A stretch of 31,492 nt of DNA from a virus. The stretch lies in the IMG/VR virus record IMGVR_UViG_3300037193_001033, positions 1 to 31,492 of that record, one strand, 5' to 3'. Both the position numbers and the translations under genes were made by a program. Below the pieces are notes generated by a model. The model was given only the letters and a program-made list of their open reading frames with translations. It did not search any database and was not told the origin of the DNA. Shown here piece after piece: positions 23,701-30,010 of the stretch. Positions within the stretch are counted from its first letter, which is position 1. The number at the start of each line of letters is the position of its first letter.

Positions 23701-24483
23701 GCCGGTGCTCCGCACTACATTGTCCTGAACGTAGGCAACTCTACTGGCAACAGTGTGTACGGCGATGCCTCTAAGGTCCGAGTCGATTACCTGCGTGTCT
23801 GGACTGATGGCACTGCTGCTCCCGCTGACGACGGCGTGCAGGCTGCGACTACCCTGAACTGGGGTCCTGTCGTTGCCGGCGACGAATTCAACTACACAGG
23901 TCCACCGGACTTCAACAAGTGGGGCATGTATGACGGTCCCGGTCACGGTGGGCAAGGGTTCCGTAGGCCTTCGGCGTTCAACGTCGCTGATGGCTTCCTG
24001 CGTTGTACTGGCTTGCCCGATGGAACAACCGGTGGTATGCGTGCGAAGTTTGCCATGCAAACCTACGGCCGTTGGGAATGCCGTATGCGTACGAACCAAC
24101 GAGACCCCAAGTACCACCCGGTACTTATCCTCTGGCCATTGTCAGGCTGGAACCACCCGATAACCTGTTGGGAAATTGACTACGCTGAAGGCTTTGGTAA
24201 CCATCAGCAAATCAACTTTGTCAATCACCACGGATGCCCGGGTCAGACTCTGGTAACCAGAAACATCGACACCACACAGTGGCACAACTATGCAGTGGAA
24301 TGGACGTCAACCCGGTTGCGTGGTTGGATCGACGGCGTTCAGTGGTACGACCTTACTAACACGGCACAGATTCCAAATGTTCCAATGTGGCAAACCATTC
24401 AGCTGGACTGGTTCCCTGTTGCGGGCCAGACCACAATTCTCTCAACCATGGACGTTGCCTGGTGTCGCGTCTACAATCTGTAA
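20701..24483 (+). CDS. Giant tail protein: PhoD-like phosphoesterase plus two GH16-like domains
   Basis: This is a 1260-residue multidomain protein. Residues 1-215 form a beta-rich N-terminal module, followed by a Gly/Pro linker. About 232-328 is a Fn3/PhoD-N-like domain and about 332-625 a PhoD-like metallophosphoesterase, with metal-site motifs DFGSCN (337-342), HVGDLYYHD (363-371), SDHDGMNND (405-413) and GGDMH (537-541). HR[VI] recurs at 636, 652 and 668. A PKD/REJ-like domain lies at about 680-755, then another Gly-rich linker. About 822-1045 is a degenerate GH16 domain and about 1051-1260 a GH16 domain with the full E-x-D-x-x-E motif (E1158, D1160, E1163). There is no signal peptide, as expected for a virion part. 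Bacillus PhoD cleaves wall teichoic acid and GH16 enzymes cut beta-glucans or galactans. I infer a surface-polymer depolymerase; the substrate is unknown. Confidence 0.82.
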   Translation: MAVTLQGASSSFESASATSAVIPYPAGVTAGELLIAEVAHTSGTAPTTNPGGWTLIASEDGFQTPSIALWYKWATGSETGSVTFPTTTTANRVTGYMQRWAGVDATTPIDAPPVGDHVPSTAGNTYTSPALTTVTAGALILHAVALNSATSSDINAATGTTKIIGTTGTGRRYSIFHETQAAAGSTGTRLWTQTDTAASLQWTSISVALRPSAGGGGGTPPPSGGGVSPTLHFRVVSINTTDPARSGLVQARVTGASSLRLRCSTDAAGNSGVVYGPATAPGNLGCTRLTITGLTPSTRYYYRVMMTNPEGTEFADTANPIGRLKTGPDGPASFTFDFGSCNTGNHQGAYNAIAARNDDMFFHVGDLYYHDGSGTSLTNFRSRMGTAVTASQNLFATVNMFYIPSDHDGMNNDGANGSDPTAWTNWNIARSEHFPWQQSYQTWVWGRVRFIMLDTRSFKSNPANTDNSSKTALGTTQKQWLKDTINAATEPVIVIGQDTPWVTGTSAGDDAWGGFMTERNELASFIDGTNKNVVMLGGDMHALAANDGSSSPGGVPIFHAAPFNQAASHKGGPYTQGPYPAAGPTVQQYGRVVVTDSGTQISLAFNGYTLDGVSRLSLTKNYTVSAPPSTSRVNVHRVAVDVEPSTVMVNLHRVETTVVATNAAPRIHRIEVQAVGSADPGPNIRNLEAGLLVQMTAEAPGDPLSYTWDQVAGPSVTLTKSGVGDKTAAYHVPALRADADLVFRVVANYLGGTSSGSGITRHGVARVPNLMVNSDASLTPIEISSTPGTAPDPGGGDPDPGGGGGVIVSPGHQPLGVPGNWTTVLAENFDDLNRALWTPYWFSEGSQRNGVATNAANVAVANGELTLTLASSASGALISTNPNDFEPGHVGFTFNYGFVEARIFFPGSGPTVYNWVDFWTNGQTYPTNGLANIAESDSLTSGRLKARYHSGAPGAAVIQDSGPIPGNWGGSWHIYGLHRRPGQNDVYIDGQKVWSYLTNDAGAPHYIVLNVGNSTGNSVYGDASKVRVDYLRVWTDGTAAPADDGVQAATTLNWGPVVAGDEFNYTGPPDFNKWGMYDGPGHGGQGFRRPSAFNVADGFLRCTGLPDGTTGGMRAKFAMQTYGRWECRMRTNQRDPKYHPVLILWPLSGWNHPITCWEIDYAEGFGNHQQINFVNHHGCPGQTLVTRNIDTTQWHNYAVEWTSTRLRGWIDGVQWYDLTNTAQIPNVPMWQTIQLDWFPVAGQTTILSTMDVAWCRVYNL

Positions 24484-24491
24484 GGAAATCC

Positions 24492-24899
24492 ATGAAGGCC
24501 CTGCTTATAAAGGCCGCGAAACATGGTGTTGCACAGGTGCTCGGCGTCATCCTCTTTCTGGGTGGCGCCGGCATCGGTGTCTCGCTACTCACGGCTCCTA
24601 CAATCATCAACCATAAAATCTTCGCCTACAACTTCCTTTGGGCGTCGCCAGTGACCTGGGGCGTCATCTTCCTGGTAGCGAGCATGCTGCTCGTTGTCAC
24701 TGTTCTCATGGACACTCGCTTGGCACAATTGCCTGCATTACTGTTGGGGGCCGTCTTCATTGTCTTTGGGTGTTTCACACTCTTGGCAGGCGTCACCCCC
24801 GTGGTGTGGGCTTTCGTCGCGCTCGGCTGGGTATCAATCTTTACCCAGATCGTGTGTTGGGCGGAGGACAAACGTGAAACATCAGCTGGTCATAACTAG
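24492..24899 (+). CDS. Four-helix membrane protein
   Basis: This 135-residue protein has four predicted membrane helices (about residues 14-36, 52-73, 79-99 and 101-122) and a short charged C-terminus. I chose the ATG at 24492, eight bases after the tail gene stop, with TAAGGAAAT just upstream. A longer frame from 24387 would lie inside the tail gene. Its last 26 bases overlap the next gene. No family is recognised. It is the first of three adjacent small membrane proteins, and a lysis, superinfection-exclusion or envelope role can be considered, but none is shown. Confidence 0.72.
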   Translation: MKALLIKAAKHGVAQVLGVILFLGGAGIGVSLLTAPTIINHKIFAYNFLWASPVTWGVIFLVASMLLVVTVLMDTRLAQLPALLLGAVFIVFGCFTLLAGVTPVVWAFVALGWVSIFTQIVCWAEDKRETSAGHN

Positions 24900-25335
24900 C
24901 CCGAACAACTCGGTAGCCGTTGCCATCTACGCGATGATGGCTTTCTTCGGCTTTCTCATGGTAATCGGGCTGAGTACAAACCGATACATCGTAAATGCTT
25001 GGGGTGAGGTAGCGGGCGGCGTATGGGCGTGCGTGCTGCTCACAAGCGGTGCTGCTGCACTCTACGCGTGTCTGACGGCGCCTAAACGTATCGACCCGAC
25101 ACGATCACTCATCATTGAAATGTGGGCGTCTGCTGCACTCTGTATCAACATGCTGACTCTCGAACTGTCGTTGCTTCCCTTCTGGGACAATGGCGCAATC
25201 CGAGATCGATTCCCAGTTACCACCCTGGGCTTGGGTCTGATCTTCTTCGTAGCCTTTGGCACGAGGGTGTTTCAGATCCTGCATGAACGTCGTCGCATCC
25301 GGGACTTCCGTAATGGACCAGCTCCGGCTGAATAG
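24874..25335 (+). CDS. Second four-helix membrane protein (GTG start)
   Basis: This 153-residue protein runs from a GTG with GGAGG six bases upstream (24863-24867). The longer open frame from 24694 has no such site. Four predicted helices lie at about residues 13-33, 48-68, 80-101 and 116-134, with a basic C-terminal tail (HERRRIRDFR). It overlaps the previous gene by 26 bases and the next by 23, a sign of tight coupling. It is similar in size and topology to its upstream neighbour but not obviously homologous. Function unknown. Confidence 0.72.
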   Translation: MKHQLVITSPNNSVAVAIYAMMAFFGFLMVIGLSTNRYIVNAWGEVAGGVWACVLLTSGAAALYACLTAPKRIDPTRSLIIEMWASAALCINMLTLELSLLPFWDNGAIRDRFPVTTLGLGLIFFVAFGTRVFQILHERRRIRDFRNGPAPAE

Positions 25336-25636
25336 AGACGCCGTGGAATGGGACAAGCTGGGGTTGTTCATCAGTTTGGTCACTCCCCTAGTACTCGGCG
25401 TGGGGGCTTGGATCATTGACGCCCTGAACAAACGGAAAAAAAAGAAGACCGATCCCGAGCCCATCACTCAGGGACTGCAGGTCGACTACGAAACCGATTA
25501 CGTAACACTGTTGAAGACAAGCTTAGCTGATGCTCGTGCAGAGATAGCTGAGCTCAAACAAGAAATCAAGACCCTCGAATCTAGGAGTGATAATGGCAAT
25601 TCAGACAGTAACCGAACGCAACGCGCTGGCGACTGA
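25313..25636 (+). CDS. Single-span membrane protein with coiled coil
   Basis: This 107-residue protein starts at the ATG at 25313, inside the previous gene's end. One membrane helix (about residues 16-37) is followed by a Lys cluster (RKKKK, 41-45), then a coiled-coil helix at about 65-91 (heptad Leu/Ile/Ala, Glu/Lys-rich) and a polar end. This layout resembles spanin-like or holin-accessory proteins, with the coiled coil probably on the cytoplasmic side if the Lys cluster stays inside. The Lys codons create an 8-A run (25436-25443) followed by G. That includes the classic slippery heptamer A AAA AAG in frame at 25438-25444. Confidence 0.68.
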   Translation: MDQLRLNRDAVEWDKLGLFISLVTPLVLGVGAWIIDALNKRKKKKTDPEPITQGLQVDYETDYVTLLKTSLADARAEIAELKQEIKTLESRSDNGNSDSNRTQRAGD

Positions 25637-25937
25637 CTACGCAACGGACGCAGCCTATGGTGCGGTCTACACCACGGCACCGTCTTCGTCTGCAGGCACC
25701 GAGCCGTCAGGTGGGTCTCCCGCCTATGCACGGAAAGCTCTGTCCTGGGGTGCTGCGTCTTCCGGTGTCGTCACTGCAACTGCAACCTTCGATATCCCTT
25801 CGGGTGCAACCATCGTTGGTATCGGCGTCCACACCGCAGTCACTGGCGGTACGTACCTTGACGGTGCGTCCATCACATCTCAGGCGTTCTCCTCACAGGG
25901 AACCCTGACTGTCACGTTCACCTACACCCAGAGCTAA
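25593..25937 (+). CDS. Small beta-rich tail-associated protein
   Basis: This 114-residue Ala/Thr/Ser/Gly-rich protein starts at ATG 25593, with AGGAG five bases upstream. It overlaps the previous gene by 44 bases. The N-terminal 45 residues (TERNALATDYATDAAYGAVYTT) look like a capping segment. The remainder (FDIPSGATIVGIGVHTAVTGG, then GTLTVTFTYTQS) is a single beta sandwich ending in a strong strand. It resembles small minor-tail proteins of actinophages and may decorate the tail tip. No enzyme motif is present. Its stop shares a base with the next gene's ATG (TAATG). Confidence 0.68.
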   Translation: MAIQTVTERNALATDYATDAAYGAVYTTAPSSSAGTEPSGGSPAYARKALSWGAASSGVVTATATFDIPSGATIVGIGVHTAVTGGTYLDGASITSQAFSSQGTLTVTFTYTQS

Positions 25938-26728
25938 TGAAAAAGCTCCTGTCCCTGGGTGCAGTCGTAGCCCTCATCCTGGGCTTCATGGTCGTGCTTG
26001 GTACTCCCGCGCAGGCAGCCTCTGCTTGTACGAACCTTGCCGCTGTGAAGCTCGGGTGGGGGGCTCCCGTCCTTGCAGACGAATTCAATTACACAGGTAA
26101 ACCTTTGTCCGAGCGCTGGGGCATGTACAACTCCCCCGGTCATCAGGGCAAGGGACTTCGCTCACCGTCTGCATGGAATGTCAACGGATCCGCCGCTGTC
26201 GTCACTGGCCAACCCAATGGAACTACGGGTGGCATGGCAATGAAGGGCTCAGGCCGAACGTACGGCAAGTACGAGGTCTGTATCCGTGTCAACGACCGAG
26301 ACCCAAAGTACCACCCTGTCGCACTGCTCTGGCCTTCAGACCGTGCGCACTACAACGCGAAGTGCTGGGAGATCGACTTCGCCGAGGGTATGGGCAACAC
26401 CGAGAAGATGAACTTCTTCAATCACTATGGGTGCCCAACCAAGCAGAGCTACGCAAGCAAGACCGTGGACCTTCGCGGCTGGCACGCGTTTGCACTGAAC
26501 TGGTCACCCGAGGGTGTGGTCGGCTACATTGATGGTGTGGAATGGTTCAGGGATACTGCGCCGTCACACATCTCGAACGTAAAGATGTTCCTGGCACTGC
26601 AGCTCGACTGGTTCCCGAAGTCGGGTGAGTCTACCAAGACAAGCCAGATGTTCATCGACCATGCTCGTGTGTATGCGGCTGGTGCTCCTGCACCGAAGCC
26701 GTCACCCCCGCCCACCTGTCCCGTCTAG
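25937..26728 (+). CDS. Secreted GH16 glycoside hydrolase, paralogue of the tail-borne GH16
   Basis: This 263-residue protein begins with a clear Sec signal peptide: KK at 2-3, a hydrophobic core at about 4-22, and a TPAQA cleavage box with likely cut after A27. The mature enzyme (about 37-246) is a GH16 domain with the complete catalytic motif E145-I-D147-F-A-E150, expected nucleophile E145 and acid/base E150. It matches the last domain of the 20701-24483 tail protein along its whole length, for example DEFNYTG, WGMY, NGTTGGM, RDPKYHP, CWEID and LQLDWFP. The end is a Pro-rich tail (PAPKPSPPPTCPV). It is coupled to the previous gene by TAATG and closed by a terminator. Exported glycosidase activity is well supported; the substrate is not known. 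Confidence 0.88.
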   Translation: MKKLLSLGAVVALILGFMVVLGTPAQAASACTNLAAVKLGWGAPVLADEFNYTGKPLSERWGMYNSPGHQGKGLRSPSAWNVNGSAAVVTGQPNGTTGGMAMKGSGRTYGKYEVCIRVNDRDPKYHPVALLWPSDRAHYNAKCWEIDFAEGMGNTEKMNFFNHYGCPTKQSYASKTVDLRGWHAFALNWSPEGVVGYIDGVEWFRDTAPSHISNVKMFLALQLDWFPKSGESTKTSQMFIDHARVYAAGAPAPKPSPPPTCPV

Positions 26729-26734
26729 CCAATT

Positions 26735-26763
26735 GCTGGGGGCCTTCGGGCCTCCAGCTTTCT
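26735..26763 (+). terminator. Rho-independent terminator with TTCG loop
   Basis: GCTGGGGGCC (26735-26744) pairs with GGCCTCCAGC (26749-26758) with one G-T, closing a stable TTCG tetraloop. The run CTTTCT follows. It begins six bases after the secreted GH16 stop. The next gene starts at 26774 with its ribosome site (TAAGGAGC) right behind the hairpin, so read-through or antitermination must supply it, because I see no promoter between. Confidence 0.75.
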
Positions 26764-26773
26764 AAGGAGCACC

Positions 26774-29590
26774 ATGGCTATTACACTTGAGGGGACACCT
26801 ACCCTTTACGAGAGTGCGGGAAATACTTCTGCGGTAATGTCGTACCCCTCGGGTATTGTCTCTGGCGAACTATTACTTGCCCACATGGCGGTATCGACCA
26901 ACGTCCATCCCACCACTGCACCTTCGGGCTGGACGTACATCGCAGGCCGTAATGGGGGTGACGCCACCTCCGGCCCATCCATCTCAGTGTTCTACCGCTG
27001 GGCTGATGGTAGCGAATCGGGTACTGTTTCCTTTTCTACGGGCACAACATCTAAACGCGTTTCCGGCATCATGGAACGCTGGTCGGGGGTAGATGCAACC
27101 ACACCATTCGATGTGTCGGCCGCCGGCGCCTCGGGCTTTACGGAAGGCCACACCAGCTCATCGATTACTACAGTCACCAATGGCGCGGTGGCGGTGTTCT
27201 CTATTGGCATCGGTGCTTCGGGCTCGGATATCACAGCCGCGACGGGCACTACCCAGATCAGCCAGACAACCGGCACGGGTCGACGGTTTGGGGTGTTCCG
27301 TGAGACTCGAGCTACTGCCGGAGCAATCGGCACACGCAGCTGGGTAAAGTCGGGCACCGGCTCTTTGAACTGGGCCAGCCTTGTCATGGCTTTGCGCCCT
27401 TCGTCGGGTCCTGCTGCTCCTGCTCTCGTTCAGCGAGTCGTGGGTATTCCGGAGACTAACCCTGACACTACTGTACGAATCACGGTCAAGACTACTGATG
27501 CCACGTCTGTTCGGCTAAAGCTGGGCACTGACTCGGGCGTCACCTCTGGTGTGGTGTTCGGCGGGGCTGTCACTCCATCCTCTGGCAATGCGACACTGAC
27601 CGCCACTGGGCTGACGGCTAACACACGATACTACTACCGAGTCGAGATGACAGACTCTGGCTCGAACACCTCGCTCGATACGGGCGCCGTGGGTCGAGTC
27701 AAGACTGCACCATCCGGCCAGGCATCGTTCTCGTTTGACTTTGCCTCCTGCTGTAACGCATCGGACTCTGACTCGATGGCCGCAATTGCAACACGCGGCG
27801 ACGATCTGTTCTTCCACCTGGGGGACATGTACTACGCCGATGCATCAGGTACGGGCGTGGCAAACATTCGAGACAAGATGAATGCGAAGATTACAGCGAC
27901 GAACCACGCTGCTGTCTTCTCGACTATGAACACCACATACACACCATCTGACCATGATGGTATGAACAACGACTCTAACGCAGGGTCTGACTCAACAGCC
28001 TGGGCTAACTGGAACACGGCACGCGCTGAACTCTGGCCGATGCCCGCAAGCTACTACAGCTTCGTGTGGGGTCGTGTCCGATTCATCCAGCTTGACCGCA
28101 GGTCGTTTGCCTCGAACCCGGCTAACACGGACAACTCGTCCAAGACCTCACTCGGCACAACGCAGAAGACCTGGTTCAAGAACCTGATTGACAGCGCGAC
28201 CGAGCCACTCATCGTCATCATTCAAGAAAGCCCATGGATTACCTCGGCTTCCTCTGGCGACGATGCCTGGGCAGGATACATCACTGAACGAGATGAGCTT
28301 GCAACTCACCTGTCTAACTCAGGTAAGAACATTGTGATGCTCGGTGGTGATGGTCACATGGTCGGTGCAGATGATGGTACAAACGCTCCAGGCGGTATTG
28401 TGATGCTGCATGGTGCACCATTGAATAACGCTGCAAGCCAGAAGGGTGGCCCGTATTCGACTGGGCTGTACCCCTCGTCTGGTACGTCAACCGTGCAACA
28501 GTATGGACGCGCGACGATCACTGACAATGGCAGCAGCATGGTGCTGAACTACGTTGGCTACAGCTCGGACAATACCTCACGCAAAACCCTCGAGGTAACG
28601 TACGATCTGGCCGAGGAATACGACGCGACTGGTAACCTCTCAGGTTCTGGTACGCTTACGTCGACTCGCACTCCGGCGTTTTCGATCACGGCTAACCTCT
28701 CAGGCTCGGGTACGCTGACAGGTACGCCCACACCCGCGTTCAATCGGTCTGCGAACCTTACCGGCTCGGGTACGTTGTCAACCAGTGTGATTGTCCAGGG
28801 GTTCTCTCGTACGGGATCGCTGTCCGGCTCGGGCACCTTGACTGGTACAGCCACACCGAACGTGAACGTCACAGGCAATCTGTCTGGTGGGGGTACGCTC
28901 ACCTCAAGCAGGATCGTTGGGTTCAGCAAGACAGGCAATCTGTCTGGCTCGGGCACACTGTCCAGCGCTGGTGAAACACTCACTGCATCTGCGAACGGTA
29001 CGCTGTCTGGTTCTGGCTCGTTGACCGAGGTTCACACCCAAGAAATATTCAAGACCGTAGCGCTGTCTGGGTCGGGTACGCTTACCGGCTCGGGCATGGT
29101 GATGAACTACAATGTCACCGCGCCGCTGTCGGGCGAAGGTACTCTGACTGTTGAGATAACCTCGATGGACGTGGACGTATCGTTCAACGGGTCGGGCTCG
29201 GGTGAGCTTGAGGGGTTCAGCACCCAGGATGTCCTGGGTAATCTGACAGGCTCGGGTCAGCTTAGCTCTATACACCTCATGGGTTATGCTCGCGAGGTTG
29301 AGCTGGGTGGCACTGGTACTCTCGTGGGTACTTCCCGCGGCCATCGGGTTGTGTCAGTCAACCTGGGATCAACTGGCGTTCTGGCGGTGTCTGTATTCGC
29401 CGACATACGCCCAACGGGTCATTTGTCGAGCATCGGTACGCTGAGCGCTGTCGGGCGCCATACAGGGTCTGCTAGCGTTGCCTTCACTGGGTCGGGTCAA
29501 TTGACTGGTACGCCGCTCGATTCGGGCGTCATCAAACTGTATGCTGACCTGACGGATCCCCGTTGGCAGTTCGACTTGGGAGAGCAATGA
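26774..29590 (+). CDS. Second PhoD-like tail protein with 15 C-terminal 20-residue repeats
   Basis: This 938-residue protein is a paralogue of the first 625 residues of the 20701-24483 protein. It has the same N-terminal module (MAITLEGT start; RWSGVDATTPFD), a Fn3/PhoD-N-like domain (about 218-312), and a PhoD-like domain (about 316-612) keeping DFASCC (322-327), HLGDMYYAD (348-356), SDHDGMNND (392-400) and GGDGH (524-528). In place of the GH16 part it has fifteen repeats of 20-21 residues (about 621-910) built on x-L-S-G-S-G-T-L, then a short end ending WQFDLGEQ. AAGGAGC precedes the ATG. The repeats probably make a fibrous beta-structured stalk. A virion location is inferred, as there is no signal peptide. 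Confidence 0.82.
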   Translation: MAITLEGTPTLYESAGNTSAVMSYPSGIVSGELLLAHMAVSTNVHPTTAPSGWTYIAGRNGGDATSGPSISVFYRWADGSESGTVSFSTGTTSKRVSGIMERWSGVDATTPFDVSAAGASGFTEGHTSSSITTVTNGAVAVFSIGIGASGSDITAATGTTQISQTTGTGRRFGVFRETRATAGAIGTRSWVKSGTGSLNWASLVMALRPSSGPAAPALVQRVVGIPETNPDTTVRITVKTTDATSVRLKLGTDSGVTSGVVFGGAVTPSSGNATLTATGLTANTRYYYRVEMTDSGSNTSLDTGAVGRVKTAPSGQASFSFDFASCCNASDSDSMAAIATRGDDLFFHLGDMYYADASGTGVANIRDKMNAKITATNHAAVFSTMNTTYTPSDHDGMNNDSNAGSDSTAWANWNTARAELWPMPASYYSFVWGRVRFIQLDRRSFASNPANTDNSSKTSLGTTQKTWFKNLIDSATEPLIVIIQESPWITSASSGDDAWAGYITERDELATHLSNSGKNIVMLGGDGHMVGADDGTNAPGGIVMLHGAPLNNAASQKGGPYSTGLYPSSGTSTVQQYGRATITDNGSSMVLNYVGYSSDNTSRKTLEVTYDLAEEYDATGNLSGSGTLTSTRTPAFSITANLSGSGTLTGTPTPAFNRSANLTGSGTLSTSVIVQGFSRTGSLSGSGTLTGTATPNVNVTGNLSGGGTLTSSRIVGFSKTGNLSGSGTLSSAGETLTASANGTLSGSGSLTEVHTQEIFKTVALSGSGTLTGSGMVMNYNVTAPLSGEGTLTVEITSMDVDVSFNGSGSGELEGFSTQDVLGNLTGSGQLSSIHLMGYAREVELGGTGTLVGTSRGHRVVSVNLGSTGVLAVSVFADIRPTGHLSSIGTLSAVGRHTGSASVAFTGSGQLTGTPLDSGVIKLYADLTDPRWQFDLGEQ
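28631..29503 (+). repeat. Coding tandem repeats, period about 60 bases (15 copies)
   Basis: This segment encodes residues 620-910 of the preceding protein. The conserved Leu/Phe of each unit falls at 622, 642, 662, 683, 703, 723, 744, 764, 785, 804, 824, 844, 864, 884 and 904. The first eight or so units keep LSGSGTL almost exactly; later ones drift (LGGTGTL, LGSTGVL, FTGSGQL). The DNA words vary in third positions (CTCAGGCTCGGGTACG, CTGTCCGGCTCGGGCACC), so the array is old or under protein-level selection rather than a fresh duplication. Confidence 0.85.
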
Positions 29591-29868
29591 ACACATATCT
29601 GCTGGGCTCTCGTGAGTTCCAGTCAATCATAGTTAGCAAGACCGTCAACGGGGCACTGTTCCCGGTCACCTCTGGTGTGGAATACGTCATTGTGCCCAAG
29701 GGCCAACCGTACAGCAACGGTGTGTGGAAGCCATGCGTCACCCTTGATGGTGAGATTGGGTTCTACACTGACGACATTGTTAGCCAGGGATACTACACGG
29801 TGGGCGTCCGCCTGACCAACAACACGGAAGCCCCCGTCGCACGTGCGGGTTTTATCCGCATCAAGTAA
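29587..29868 (+). CDS. Small beta-rich protein, possible tail component
   Basis: This 93-residue protein starts at the ATG that overlaps the previous stop (ATGA), and GGGAG lies upstream. The sequence alternates strands and turns (SGVEYVIVPKGQPYSNGVWKP, GYYTVGVRLTN, AGFIRIK) and looks like one Ig-like or beta-sandwich domain. It has no Cys-rich, catalytic or membrane features. Coupling to the repeat-bearing tail protein suggests it associates with it, perhaps as a cap or chaperone. The function is not recognised. Confidence 0.72.
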   Translation: MNTYLLGSREFQSIIVSKTVNGALFPVTSGVEYVIVPKGQPYSNGVWKPCVTLDGEIGFYTDDIVSQGYYTVGVRLTNNTEAPVARAGFIRIK

Positions 29869-29878
29869 GGAGAAGACA

Positions 29879-30010
29879 ATGCATGGTGTAGCATCGGGTC
29901 ACGAAGTCCCGCCCGAAGATTGGGACACAGTCGTCGCTGACGCTGAGAAGTTCCGCCTCGAGGCTGAGCTGTCTGAGCCGCGCATGGCTGGCAACGCGGA
30001 GAACGAGTAA
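29879..30010 (+). CDS. 43-residue acidic small protein
   Basis: This is a short open frame with AAGGAG seven bases before its ATG, and its stop shares a base with the endolysin ATG (TAATG). The product is acidic and mostly helical (EDWDTVVADAEKFRLEAELSE), with no membrane segment. The good ribosome site and the coupling argue for translation. It may mainly feed ribosomes to the endolysin start or act as a small regulator. No family is recognised. Confidence 0.6.
   Translation: MHGVASGHEVPPEDWDTVVADAEKFRLEAELSEPRMAGNAENE

Noticed and set aside
23029-24117. 362-residue minus-strand open frame opposite the GH16 region
   Set aside because: It is antisense to strongly supported domains and has Arg/Cys/Val-rich shadow composition and no upstream signals. 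Other long antisense frames (10017-10739, 17181-18011, 13259-13942) were rejected for the same reason.
24694-24873. Longer form of the second four-span membrane protein
   Set aside because: The extension lies antiphase within the previous membrane gene and encodes Cys/Ser/Trp-rich shadow sequence; GTG 24874 with GGAGG is far better.
28631-29503. CRISPR-like or satellite repeat
   Set aside because: The regular ~60-base period is in a continuous open frame, repeats vary in third codon positions, and there are no unique spacers; it is a protein repeat.
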